Shown here: piece after piece, positions 1 through 8,214 of the stretch
Position numbering within the stretch: the first letter of the stretch is position 1
Layout of the letters: each line of letters starts with the position of its first letter
Assembly: GCA_964503715.1 (NCBI GenBank)
Contig: CAZDAD010000004.1
Location: 1-61,058, forward strand
DNA: 61,058 bases
Source of the DNA: JARIHD01 sp964503715
Lineage (GTDB): Bacteria > Patescibacteriota > Saccharimonadia > Saccharimonadales > UBA4665
Direction: 5' to 3'
Program-made: the position numbers and the translations under genes
Notes under the pieces: model-generated
The model's input: the letters and a program-made list of their open reading frames with translations, nothing else
What the model was told of the DNA's origin: nothing
Databases searched by the model: none

Positions 1-274
1 GTCGTATAATGCAATATGTACGATTGGTACACTTCACACAAACATAATAAGTTAGATAACGAAAGTTGCCATGCCTGAAAGAGTGGCTGTGCCGCCATTA
101 GCTGGAACTGGTTATGAACACTACCTACGCTAATCAGAAACATAATTCATCACCCAGAGAATACAAATAACAGTTTTTCAGATTCCGACCTAAAAACCTC
201 TATTGAGGCGCTACTACCGCTACTTTAGCCGTCTCACTTTTCCATAATAACAAGAAAGTGTGCGTTAAGTATTG

Positions 275-284
275 NNNNNNNNNN
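275..284. other. assembly gap (10 N)
   Basis: Ten N bases just before the first readable methyltransferase codons. The 292 bases to the left of the gene hold no convincing gene; they contain a TATAAT-like box near base 5 and a few codon-length open stretches of about 20 residues only. Confidence 0.95.
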
Positions 285-292
285 TAAGCACA

Positions 293-1192
293 ATGCGTTA
301 TATTGGATTTATGGACGATGCATATTTTGGAAATAAATCGTTTTGTATCACTCAACGACGCTATCTTTGCTCAAAAACAAAATTACTAAACTTTATTGAT
401 AGTATTATTCAAAAAGAGAATATTGAGTTTGAATCGTTTGCCGATATATTTGCAGGTACTGGGTCTGTCGCCAATCATTTCTATGACCGTTCTAAAATCA
501 TTGTAAACGATATTTTAGATTCGAACTACCATGCGTACAACGCATTTTTTGGTAATGACAAAATCCGAGAGAAAGAACTAAAGAAACGGCTGAAATTCTA
601 CAATTCACTGGATATAAAGAATTATGATGATAATTATTTTTCGCAAAACTTTTCAAATACCTATTTTGACAAAACTAACTCAAAGAAAATCGGCGTCATT
701 AGAGAAGATATAGAAAAGTTATTTAAAGAAAAGATTATTACCGCAAGAGAAAAATCTTATTTGCTCACCTCTCTTATCTATGCGTTGGATAGAATAGCAA
801 ACACGGTTGGGCACTATGACGCTTATAGAAAAGTGGACATTCCAAAGAAAAAATTATTCCTCTTACCGCTAGATGTGAAATACTCAAAGTATGGCGCAGA
901 GATTCATAAATCTGATGCAAACGAACTCGTTAAAGATATAAAAGCAGACGTTGTATATATTGACCCGCCATACAACTCAAGACAGTATTCCGATGCTTAT
1001 CATTTGCTTGAAAACATTGCATCTTGGCAAAAACAGGAAGTTTTTGGGGTCGCCAAAAAAATAAACCGAGACCATATCAAGAGCAAATACAATATGAAAT
1101 CTGCAGGCGTGGCTTTTGGCGAGCTAATTGATAGTATCAAGGCAAGGTATATTCTTGTTTCATACAACGACATGGGCGACTCAGGAAATGCT
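293..1192 (+). CDS. D12-class DNA adenine methyltransferase, N-terminal half (M1) of a probable fused M1-M2 enzyme
   Basis: Transfers methyl from SAM to the N6 of adenine in one strand of a restriction site. Reading from the ATG at 293, the protein has the RRYxxSKxKL substrate-start motif near residue 25, SAM motif I FAGTGSV near residue 56, and catalytic motif IV DPPYNSRQY near residue 225. The frame reaches the second N gap at 1193. Beyond the gap a different frame continues with typical C-terminal residues of this domain (YETDFKQFTTGK), so the gap, not a real frameshift, breaks the gene. The start is uncertain because another N gap lies nine bases upstream. The DPPYN[ST]RQY variant is known from FokI-type methylases. 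It sits directly upstream of the M2 half and the AlwI-like nuclease. Confidence 0.8.
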
Positions 1193-1202
1193 NNNNNNNN
1201 NN
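1193..1202. other. assembly gap (10 N) inside the methyltransferase gene
   Basis: Ten N bases that change reading frame relative to the flanks. Related D12 methylases usually have several more residues here between the SYN motif and the C-terminal helix, so the true gap is probably not ten bases long. Confidence 0.95.
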
Positions 1203-1203
1203 C

Positions 1204-2289
1204 GATCATGAAATCCTTTCTGCGCTAAAGCGCAAGGGCAAAGTACAGGTCTACGAGACTGATTTCAAGCAATTTACCACGGGTAAATCTAGCAAAGACG
1301 ACTTAAAAGAGAGAATATTTTTGTGCCAAGTAAGTGCAGCAAACAAGACTCATAAATCAGTTATCGCCTCAAAGAAAAATCCTGTTACGTCTGGTTTCAT
1401 AAAATCTCCGCTTAATTACACAGGCGGAAAACACAAGCTCTTACCGCAAATCACAAAACTATTCCCTGATGGGATAAGAACTTTCTATGATGTTTTTGCC
1501 GGTGGTGCAAATGTTGGCATCAATTCAAGAGCTGAGAACATTACTTGTATAGAGAAAAACAAATACGTCGTTGATCTTTTGAGACTAATTCAAAGTAATA
1601 ATTTTGAGGACTTAAATCAACGAGTGATTGACATTGTTGATAGGTTCGGTCTGAGCCAGAGTTATATAAAAGGCTATGATTTTTATAATGCCGACAGCTC
1701 AGCAGGCTTGGGGCAGTTCAATAAACAGGCATTTATTGAGCTTCGCAATGAATTCAACAAGGACAAGACTAGGATAGATTTGTTGCTGGTGCTAATACTC
1801 TACTCGTTCAATAACCAAATAAGATTTAATTCCAAGGGCGATTTTAATTTGCCTGTCGGAAAAAGGGACTACAACGGAAGCTCTAGAAAAAATGTTGCCG
1901 CGTTTAATCAAACTGCAAATGAGAAGAATATTTCATTTAAGAACGGTGATTTTAGAAGCGTAGAAGCAATGGACTTAGGCAAGGACGATTTCGTTTACCT
2001 AGACCCGCCCTACCTGCTCGGATTAGCCAGTTACAACGAGATGGGCGGCTGGACTGAACAAGATGAAAATGACCTTTACGATTTGCTTACGAGATTAGAC
2101 GGAAGGGGCGTGCGCTTTGCCCTATCAAATGTGCTTGAGCACAAGGGCGAGATAAATAAAATCATGGAAAATTGGGCAAAAAGAAACGATTACACCGTTC
2201 ATGAACTTGACTATCACTACAAGAACTCAAACTATCACTCTACTGCCAAAAATAACAAAACAACTGAAGTCTTAATTACCAACTACTGA
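1204..2289 (+). CDS. D12-class (Dam family) DNA adenine methyltransferase, C-terminal half (M2) of the fused enzyme
   Basis: The open frame begins straight after the N gap with the C-terminus of the M1 domain, runs through a linker of about 20 residues, then enters a second complete methylase. M2 shows the SPLNYTGGKHKLL start motif, SAM motif I DVFAGGANVG and motif IV DPPYLLGLASYNEMGGW. Two adenine methylases joined in one chain are the M.FokI arrangement: each domain modifies one strand of an asymmetric site. A separate start near 1321 is only a TTG inside the continuous frame, so a fusion is preferred. It ends with TGA 20 bases before the nuclease ATG. Confidence 0.85.
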   Translation, partial: DHEILSALKRKGKVQVYETDFKQFTTGKSSKDDLKERIFLCQVSAANKTHKSVIASKKNPVTSGFIKSPLNYTGGKHKLLPQITKLFPDGIRTFYDVFAGGANVGINSRAENITCIEKNKYVVDLLRLIQSNNFEDLNQRVIDIVDRFGLSQSYIKGYDFYNADSSAGLGQFNKQAFIELRNEFNKDKTRIDLLLVLILYSFNNQIRFNSKGDFNLPVGKRDYNGSSRKNVAAFNQTANEKNISFKNGDFRSVEAMDLGKDDFVYLDPPYLLGLASYNEMGGWTEQDENDLYDLLTRLDGRGVRFALSNVLEHKGEINKIMENWAKRNDYTVHELDYHYKNSNYHSTAKNNKTTEVLITNY

Positions 2290-2309
2290 TATTGCGTTAT
2301 AATTGTAAT

Positions 2310-4121
2310 ATGCCTAAGGCTTGGTCAATCACGACTACTGTTCGTAATCCTGAAAGGTTGCGTGATTTTTTGGTTGCTTTGCAACCTCTTGTTGGCAAAC
2401 AGTGGAATAATGAAAATCAGGAAAACTACCAAAGACTTCTGATAAAAAATCGTTTATATGGATTCGGAAGCCAACAGTTCTACAATGGTCTGCCACGCGA
2501 AATCGTCCAACTCATCAACGATTTAGATAGCGAAATTGATGATGCAACAGTTGACCGAATAGTTGAGGCTAAAAATTATAACGATTTTGCAATGCGCGGC
2601 AGACAGTCAATAAATCCGCTTACAAAGTTTGGCTTCGCATTTGTTGATGATGGGGTTTTGAAAATCACCGCTCTTGGTCGGAGACTGATAGCAAGTGAAA
2701 AAGATTCTGGTGATGTATTCCTAAAGTCTTTTATAAAATGGCAAATACCGAATCCTGCGAGCAATGATTATCCTGATGACGGTACGTTTGATGTGGTGCC
2801 CTTTGTTGCAGCCCTCAAACTCATCCGTGAAGTAAACAAAATTGAACAAGAACGAGGCAACAAGTCGGTTGGCGTCAGCAAACGAGAGTTTTCGCTTTTT
2901 GCTCCGTCTCTGATTAACCATGCCGACATTGAACGGTATGCAAAAGAGATTATAGGTTTACGTGATTTGCAAAAAGGAAAGACGAAACAAGAGAGAAAAT
3001 CTCTGCGTGATGGTTACTACAAGAAATTTGCCGTTAGTTTTTTGGGCACTACCGAACAAGCCAAGATTGATAAATTACTAACCAACCTGCGAGATTACGG
3101 CGATAACGCCATTAGGTATTTTCGTCTAACGAAGTTCATTCGTATTCGTGGAAATGGTTTTTACGTAGACCTAGAGCCAAGTCGCCATACTGAAATCGAA
3201 GCTTTGTTTGAAGGTGGATTTTATAAATCAAGAACTTTTGCCGATAGAAACGCATATCTCAACTACATGTCAGACGACAGCTTGCCAAAACTTCCATGGC
3301 AAACAACCCAAAAACTCACCGAAATAGCAAATAATGTGTTTTCTGAGGTTGAAAATCTGCGCAACAGTCTTGGGCTACGGGCTGAATCTGTCAGGGATAT
3401 CAGTGCTATGTCAGACGATCAGATTGACGAGTACACCAACGAGCTAAGGTTAGAGAGAAAAGAACTACAAGAGCACGATAACCATATAAAATCACAGCCT
3501 GTCGAATCAATCGCTGGTTATATTGACCAGCTAGAAAATATTTTCAGCGCAGAAAACAGAGCGTTACTACTGGAGTATCTATCAACCATGGGGCTACATG
3601 CACTGAATGATGCAAAAGAAATAAAGCCGAACTACCCTGTTGGAGATGACAATGAGCCGACATCGACTGCTCCGGGTGGTCTGGCTGACATAGAATGTTA
3701 TTATGAAGACTTCAACATGATTTGCGAAGTCACTATGCTTAATGGGCGCGACCAGTGGTTTAATGAGGGTCAGCCAGTCATGCGTCATTTGCGAGACTTT
3801 GAGAACTCAAACCAAAACTCGTACTGCATTTTTATTGCTCCGAACATTCATGCCGACAGTGCAGAAACTTTTTGGGTAGCAAATACAATTGGCTACAAAG
3901 GTAGCAGGCAAAAGATTGCTCCAATCACAATCAACCAGTTTGTTTTTATACTTAAAACACTCAAGAAAGTCCGAGAGCAAAATCAAAAGTTTACGCATGA
4001 CAAATTGCAAAACCTCGTTCATGACATTGCTGCCAGTTCAGAAACCGTATATGATTCTGACGAGTGGGTCGCAAACACAGACAACATTATCAAAACTTGG
4101 TCTACAAGAATAGTTGCATAA
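2310..4121 (+). CDS. AlwI-family type II (IIS) restriction endonuclease
   Basis: Likely cuts DNA at a GGATC-like asymmetric site that the upstream double methylase protects. The N-terminus (WSITTTVRNPERLRDFL) is the hallmark of the AlwI nuclease family, and the length of 603 residues fits. The C-terminal third contains an acidic stretch followed by an E-x-T core (GLADIECYYEDFNMICEVTML), compatible with a PD-(D/E)xK nuclease site; the exact catalytic residues are inferred. The ATG at 2310 is chosen because a TATAAT box at 2298-2303 lies six bases ahead, giving a leaderless transcript separate from the methylase. This would allow nuclease expression to be timed independently. The recognition sequence is a family-based guess. 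Confidence 0.85.
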   Translation: MPKAWSITTTVRNPERLRDFLVALQPLVGKQWNNENQENYQRLLIKNRLYGFGSQQFYNGLPREIVQLINDLDSEIDDATVDRIVEAKNYNDFAMRGRQSINPLTKFGFAFVDDGVLKITALGRRLIASEKDSGDVFLKSFIKWQIPNPASNDYPDDGTFDVVPFVAALKLIREVNKIEQERGNKSVGVSKREFSLFAPSLINHADIERYAKEIIGLRDLQKGKTKQERKSLRDGYYKKFAVSFLGTTEQAKIDKLLTNLRDYGDNAIRYFRLTKFIRIRGNGFYVDLEPSRHTEIEALFEGGFYKSRTFADRNAYLNYMSDDSLPKLPWQTTQKLTEIANNVFSEVENLRNSLGLRAESVRDISAMSDDQIDEYTNELRLERKELQEHDNHIKSQPVESIAGYIDQLENIFSAENRALLLEYLSTMGLHALNDAKEIKPNYPVGDDNEPTSTAPGGLADIECYYEDFNMICEVTMLNGRDQWFNEGQPVMRHLRDFENSNQNSYCIFIAPNIHADSAETFWVANTIGYKGSRQKIAPITINQFVFILKTLKKVREQNQKFTHDKLQNLVHDIAASSETVYDSDEWVANTDNIIKTWSTRIVA

Positions 4122-4219
4122 AAGTAGACGAAGCCCCGACGCCTCTGTCAATTTTGGTAGGCGAACGGCCAAAGAAAAAGCCGCCCAAATGGCCGACCAA
4201 TTCTCCGAAAGCCTATTTA

Positions 4220-4245
4220 TGGTGCGGGTCACGGGACTCTAACCC
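4220..4245 (+). repeat. partial copy of the tRNA-Gly 3' end (possible attachment-site scar)
   Basis: Twenty-five of 26 bases match 4365-4390, the T-arm, acceptor and CCA end of tRNA-Gly(GCC), in the same orientation. The T-stem of this copy still pairs, but no D-arm or anticodon arm follows, so it is not a working tRNA. A duplicated tRNA 3' end is what site-specific integration leaves behind. Confidence 0.75.
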
Positions 4246-4329
4246 GCGACCAGCCAAGCTGGGCGGGCGTAACCGTGGCCTATTGTTTTCTGTGATGAGG
4301 CCGCGTGTAAGAATCTGCAATCTCAGACC

Positions 4330-4364
4330 AAGCAAAAAGCCCAGCTGCTGCTGGACTCTTTGCT
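4330..4364 (-). terminator. hairpin terminator after tRNA-Gly
   Basis: On the minus strand an AAGCAAAG arm and a CCAGC/GCTGG inner stem form a hairpin that ends in a T-rich arm, immediately after the CCA end of tRNA-Gly. Confidence 0.55.
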
Positions 4365-4441
4365 TGGTGCGGGTCAGGGGACTCTAACCCCTGGCCTCAT
4401 CCTTGGCAAGGATGCGCTCTAAACAACTGAGCTAGACCCGC
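4365..4441 (-). tRNA. tRNA-Gly(GCC)
   Basis: Seven-base acceptor stem GCGGGTC/GACCCGC, D-arm, anticodon loop TTGCCAA on a CATCC/GGATG stem, T-arm, and an encoded CCA. The 3' end faces the restriction-modification locus and is partly duplicated at 4220-4245. Confidence 0.95.
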
Positions 4442-4563
4442 ACGGTTCTCATCACCCCGACAACAATGGCATACGAAAAATTGCGACACTGCTGCGGTGA
4501 TGTGTAAATTGTACCCTGTCACCCCTGATAATTCAAGTAGAATCATCACTTTGTGAGGTGATT

Positions 4564-4639
4564 TGGTGGCTCCTCCCAGACTCGAACTGGGGACACAAGG
4601 CTCTTCAGGCCTCTGCTCTACCAACTGAGCTAAAGAGCC
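4564..4639 (-). tRNA. tRNA-Phe(GAA)
   Basis: Cloverleaf with acceptor GGCTCTT/AGGAGCC, anticodon GAA in the loop CTGAAGA, T-loop TTCGAGT and encoded CCA. It lies about 120 bases upstream of tRNA-Gly on the same strand, so the two may share a transcript. Confidence 0.95.
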
Positions 4640-4730
4640 ACGGGTAACAGCGGTTATTGTACCTTAAGGAGACGTTATAGGCAAGATATGACCGCATATA
4701 ATACAGCCACCATAAGACCCGTAAAATGCC

Positions 4731-6032
4731 CTACTTCAGTACTGGCCCGCCGAAAGGTGACTTACCATCGATAAATTCTTGGCAAAGGCGCTCAAACACG
4801 GCATTCGTCCAGCCGAAGCCTGTCTGGGCGGGATAAACCCCCTTCATGGGCGGCTTTTCGGGCGCAACGACATTATACTTCTCCAGAAATACTCCATGCT
4901 CATTGAACCAGTCCAGATTGCCTCGTAACCACTTCATAGCAATGCGCCGTGCGTCCTGCCTGTAGCCATAGCGCTGCAAACCCTTAATTACAACAAACTG
5001 TAGCGGCGCCCAACCGTTTGGGTGAGCCCATTGGGTCGGTAACGTTCCAGGTATATATCGACCCAGCTGAGCATCAGTTGTCGCCAAGCCGCCCTTTTCA
5101 TCAAAGCGCTTCATAGCCTTGACCATGGCCTGAGCATGTCGTCCATCAACCATTCCTGCCCACATCGCATAATAGGCCGCCAATGACGAAACATTGCCTC
5201 GCTTCTCCCGTACATAGTCATAATCGTAGAATAGCCCGCGAACCTCGTCCCACATCAAATTCATCATCTTCTCTTTGCGTTCATGAGCCTGCTGCTCCCA
5301 GTGAGCCGCCTCACGCCTGTCGTCCAGTATGCGAGCCGCCTGCGCAAAATCCATTTCGTACTTGTAAAGCAGGCAATTCAAATCAACTGGCAAGTAGTTG
5401 AGAGCCTTGCGTCCAAACCGTGGCGTCATATCCCAACCGCTCTCGGCCTCGGCTATATCATGCAAATAGTTAAAATCGTAATATCGGCTTAAGCCCTGAT
5501 ATACCTTGCGAGCATTCGGCTTGCGAGTACCCATCCAGACGGTTTCATATTCCTGCTTAGCAACCTCGATATTGTCTTTCAGCCACTTCTTATCAAGTTT
5601 GTAGGCGTTGTATACATCAAATATAAAGGAAGTCAAAAATGGCGGCTGTGAACGCCCGACATAGTAGAGCTGTGAGCCATTAGGGATCACCTGAAAACGC
5701 TTGTACAAGTAAATCAAATCCTCCAAGATCCCCATCACAAGCTCACGATGTTCTTCATCGAGCATACCCTGCACCATGAAGTAACTATCCCAGTAGTAAA
5801 GCTCGTTGTAGTCAAACTCATGGCCTTCGGCATGCGAAGGGACCAAGTACGGCTTGGGCAAACCAATCAAGCTACCGTCATCCTTAGGATGATATCGTTT
5901 TAGCTTTTCCCAATATTCTAGGATGTATTTACGTGCCTCAGCTACCTCCGAAGCCTCCAAATCTGGAACACGCCCAAAAGAAAACAACTTTTGAGGGGCT
6001 TTTTTGGCTATATTCTTGGCTCTATCTAGCAT
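4731..6032 (-). CDS. treF: trehalase, glycoside hydrolase family 37
   Basis: Hydrolyses trehalose to two glucose molecules. The 433-residue protein carries both family signatures: an ELYYWDSYF segment near residue 77 and QWAHPNGWAP near residue 337. ESGWD near residue 198 supplies the expected catalytic Asp, and FLEKY near residue 383 the expected Glu; GFGWTN follows. No signal peptide or membrane segment is seen, so it should be cytoplasmic, like TreF rather than periplasmic TreA. The ATG has an AGGAG ribosome site. It is the last gene of a leftward padR-pspC-small protein-trehalase run, suggesting it degrades imported or stored trehalose under envelope-stress control. The symbol is by analogy. 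Confidence 0.85.
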   Translation of the reverse strand: MLDRAKNIAKKAPQKLFSFGRVPDLEASEVAEARKYILEYWEKLKRYHPKDDGSLIGLPKPYLVPSHAEGHEFDYNELYYWDSYFMVQGMLDEEHRELVMGILEDLIYLYKRFQVIPNGSQLYYVGRSQPPFLTSFIFDVYNAYKLDKKWLKDNIEVAKQEYETVWMGTRKPNARKVYQGLSRYYDFNYLHDIAEAESGWDMTPRFGRKALNYLPVDLNCLLYKYEMDFAQAARILDDRREAAHWEQQAHERKEKMMNLMWDEVRGLFYDYDYVREKRGNVSSLAAYYAMWAGMVDGRHAQAMVKAMKRFDEKGGLATTDAQLGRYIPGTLPTQWAHPNGWAPLQFVVIKGLQRYGYRQDARRIAMKWLRGNLDWFNEHGVFLEKYNVVAPEKPPMKGVYPAQTGFGWTNAVFERLCQEFIDGKSPFGGPVLK

Positions 6033-6097
6033 TACTCCTAGCCTAACAAGCTTATTGCTATGGGGTCAACCCCGACAAACTCGCAGACAGTAAAAAA

Positions 6098-6265
6098 CTA
6101 ATCGCCGAAGTTGCTGCTCAGATGCCAGAGCTTACAATACCTGCACAAGTAAGCTTTCAGATCCGTGCCATGTTGGTGTTTCGCAACTGTAGCCGCAGCC
6201 ACAGCTTGTTTGCGTGTGTCAAAGACCAATTTATCAGCGCAGGGGAGTGTTTCGGAACCGTCCAT
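6098..6265 (-). CDS. small CxxC zinc-knuckle-like protein, 55 aa
   Basis: An open frame of 55 codons fills most of the gap between the PspC and trehalase genes on the same strand. The C-terminal half reads YLCRYCKLWHLSS, the Y-x-C-xx-C-xx-WH pattern seen in a widespread group of tiny putative Zn-binding proteins of phages and actinobacteria, whose N-terminal half is typically K-x-x-F-x-T followed by an Ala-rich helix, as here (KLVFDTRKQAVAAA). Function unknown; one zinc atom bound by the two Cys and the His is an inference. Start ATG at 6265; no strong ribosome site. It leaves 65 bases before the trehalase start. Confidence 0.75.
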   Translation of the reverse strand: MDGSETLPCADKLVFDTRKQAVAAATVAKHQHGTDLKAYLCRYCKLWHLSSNFGD

Positions 6266-6275
6266 TGTATGAAGC

Positions 6276-7427
6276 CTAATATGAGTGTATTTCTAGCCGC
6301 GAACTGTCTGTGTGATCGCCCTGTCGCATACTAGAATCGTCATTCATCTCTGTATTATTGGGTAAATAGTGCTGGATACGCTCGCGGTATGTTCCGCACT
6401 TTTCATCATTTATGCACACCTCATTACCATATATCCGAACCTTATCGTGAGTCTGAACATAGTTGTTTATCTTGGAGCCATTCACTATACCCATAGTCAT
6501 CAGTACAGAACCTGCAACCACCCACAGGACTGATCCAACCGTAACTGAGCGTAGCATCTGCTTGGACATTACACGCTTAGTGGCCACATAGAACAGTGAT
6601 TGAGCAAGTAGCACCAAAGGAGCAATTACCAAATAGAAGAAACACACTAGCGCCAACACTACCGCAACCATCGGTATAGTCGAAAGCTGATCCTGCAACC
6701 TAAATGCCCCTGTCGTCACACCGAGTAAGGAGTTGAACATTAATGTAGCCACAAAAATCGCAAGGGCCGCAAAAAACGCCGAGCCAATGCCAGAAACTAC
6801 ACGGAAAATCCGCCCAAGAGTGCGGCCAAAACTAGCAAATGCAGGCTCAATGGCAGCCGTCTTTTGCTTGGCATTATTTATAACGTCAGCAGCACTAAAT
6901 CGCCTACCTTGCATTTCAGCCTTTTGCTCTGGAGTCTTAGCCTCAGGCACAACGATTGCCATTATTAGGTAGGGCAGAATGGCACCACCGCTAGTAATCA
7001 TTACCAATAGAACGGCTATCAGGCGAATAACTGTAGTATCTACATTGAAATATGCCGCCAAACCGCCACATACACCAGCAACCATCTGATCACTCGCAGA
7101 TCGGTAGAGCTTTTTGGAATTGCCATCTCCATCTGTTGGTTCGCTGTATTCAGCAGTATTATCGGATTCGTCAGTCGGCTCAACGGGGCCCATGTCAGCC
7201 AATATAGATTGGACCTCACTAGCCGTAACTACGTCCTTACCATTATGTAAATGGCTCGAAAACTTATCGGCGACTGCCTGCTCTAAATCAGCAATTATGT
7301 CACCACTATCGGGGTCTTTGGCTAACTTTTTTTCGGCTTTAGTCAGATAGGCACTAAGCTCGTCGTAACCGTCTTCTTCTACAGTAAATGCCTTACCGTT
7401 TAGATTTATTGTTGTTACTCTCTTCAT
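6276..7427 (-). CDS. PspC-domain membrane protein
   Basis: Envelope-stress type protein of 383 residues. An acidic soluble N-terminus of about 100 residues is followed by the PspC domain (KLYRSASDQMVAGVCGGLAAYFNVD, split here for its key GVCGGLA core, residues about 107-175) with its paired hydrophobic segments. Further membrane segments lie near residues 215-240, 255-285 and 300-320, then a hydrophilic C-terminal tail of about 60 residues. It starts one base after the PadR stop, so the regulator and this protein are translated together. PadR-PspC pairs are common in Gram-positives and suggest sensing of membrane damage. Its role in Patescibacteria is not established. Confidence 0.8.
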   Translation of the reverse strand: MKRVTTINLNGKAFTVEEDGYDELSAYLTKAEKKLAKDPDSGDIIADLEQAVADKFSSHLHNGKDVVTASEVQSILADMGPVEPTDESDNTAEYSEPTDGDGNSKKLYRSASDQMVAGVCGGLAAYFNVDTTVIRLIAVLLVMITSGGAILPYLIMAIVVPEAKTPEQKAEMQGRRFSAADVINNAKQKTAAIEPAFASFGRTLGRIFRVVSGIGSAFFAALAIFVATLMFNSLLGVTTGAFRLQDQLSTIPMVAVVLALVCFFYLVIAPLVLLAQSLFYVATKRVMSKQMLRSVTVGSVLWVVAGSVLMTMGIVNGSKINNYVQTHDKVRIYGNEVCINDEKCGTYRERIQHYLPNNTEMNDDSSMRQGDHTDSSRLEIHSY

Positions 7428-7428
7428 C

Positions 7429-7761
7429 TTAGCTCTCTCCTATTTCCCTGATTACTGTTGATAGTTCGTTCAAATATCCTTCTAACGCATTCATTTGCTC
7501 TCGGCCTTCCCGCGTCAAATGGTAGTATTTGCGAGGTGGTCCCGCCTCTGACTCTCGCCACTCGTAATCGACCAGCTTCTCTCGGCGCAGCCTGCTCAGT
7601 AACGGGTACAAAGTTCCTTCGCCAGTCGCAAAATCAGTTAGATTCAAAGATGCCAAAATATCAGCCGCATAGACCCGATGGTGGGAGACTATTTTTAGCA
7701 CAGCTAGTTCAAGTAAACCTTTTTTTAGCGCTGCAAACTTGTCTTTATCATTCATTGGCAT
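7429..7761 (-). CDS. PadR family transcriptional regulator
   Basis: Winged-helix repressor of about 110 residues with the family core: KKGLLELAVLKIV, AADILASL, GEGTLYPLLSRLRREKLV and RKYYHLTREGREQM. The start at 7761 is chosen because an AAAGG ribosome site sits six bases upstream; a longer version would begin inside the operator. A perfect inverted repeat (7762-7785) abuts the start codon, so autoregulation is likely. It heads the operon with the PspC gene. The ligand is unknown. Confidence 0.9.
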   Translation of the reverse strand: MPMNDKDKFAALKKGLLELAVLKIVSHHRVYAADILASLNLTDFATGEGTLYPLLSRLRREKLVDYEWRESEAGPPRKYYHLTREGREQMNALEGYLNELSTVIREIGES

Positions 7762-7785
7762 AGTACCTTTCTGTAACAAGGTACT
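7762..7785. promoter_or_regulatory. PadR operator overlapping its own promoter
   Basis: AGTACCTT and AAGGTACT form perfect eight-base arms around an eight-base spacer. A TTGACA -35 box lies at 7802-7807 on the minus strand, so the repeat covers the -10 region and ribosome site. The N8 spacing is that of typical PadR sites. Confidence 0.75.
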
Positions 7786-7879
7786 ACAATTAGACCATAT
7801 ATGTCAAGAGCGACCAAAAATCACTCCCCCGAATAAATTGCAAAAACCCACTAGGTTGATTACGATTATGTTAATAACT

Positions 7880-8188
7880 ATGTCACGCCACGGTCACCAC
7901 TTCGATTTGCACATCAGCAAGAAAAAACGCCTAAACATGCTAGACAGGGTTGTGAATATAGCTTCCTTTCTTTACCCTCTCTGTGGTCTACCGCAAGTCA
8001 TCATGGCCCTTCAGGGTCAGACTGAAGGTGTATCTCTAGCCTCATGGGTGGGATTTACTGTTTTCTCGGTACTGTTCTTTGTATATGGTTATTTCCACAA
8101 AATCAGACCAATGATTGTCACTAATGGTTGTTGGATTGTGATAAATCTTTTAGTGGTTATACTCACTATAATAGATAGATATGCATAG
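7880..8188 (+). CDS. SemiSWEET / PQ-loop family small membrane transporter
   Basis: A 102-residue protein with three hydrophobic segments (roughly residues 22-42, 50-70 and 76-98). The first holds the GLPQV motif and the second SLASWVGF...FFVYG, matching SemiSWEET sugar transporters, which work as dimers in the cytoplasmic membrane. The conserved Pro-Asn pattern of the third segment (RPMIVTN) is also present. The basic N-terminus (MSRHGHH) is unusual. Start chosen at the second ATG because a TTGCAA-N17-TACGAT promoter is placed to start transcription just before it; the ATG at 7868 is the alternative. Substrate could be a small sugar, but this is inferred. Confidence 0.75.
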   Translation: MSRHGHHFDLHISKKKRLNMLDRVVNIASFLYPLCGLPQVIMALQGQTEGVSLASWVGFTVFSVLFFVYGYFHKIRPMIVTNGCWIVINLLVVILTIIDRYA

Positions 8189-8214
8189 ATCTTTGGCTGT
8201 GTCATACTGAACAT

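Noticed and set aside
4122..4219. Truncated gene downstream of the AlwI-like nuclease
   Set aside because: A frame reading GRRTAKEKAAQMADQF looks protein-like, but it is short, has no start of its own and overlaps the nuclease end; not enough to call.
4251..4300. Complete second tRNA at the 4220 repeat
   Set aside because: No D-arm, anticodon arm or matching 5' acceptor strand can be folded from this stretch.
4064..4387. Long open frame across the tRNA-Gly region
   Set aside because: It is read through the tRNA-like sequences (typical CGSRDSNPRP peptide of tRNA DNA) and is not protein-coding.
4397..4624. Open frame over the two tRNAs on the minus strand
   Set aside because: It lies on tRNA-Gly and tRNA-Phe; the peptide is a known tRNA artefact.
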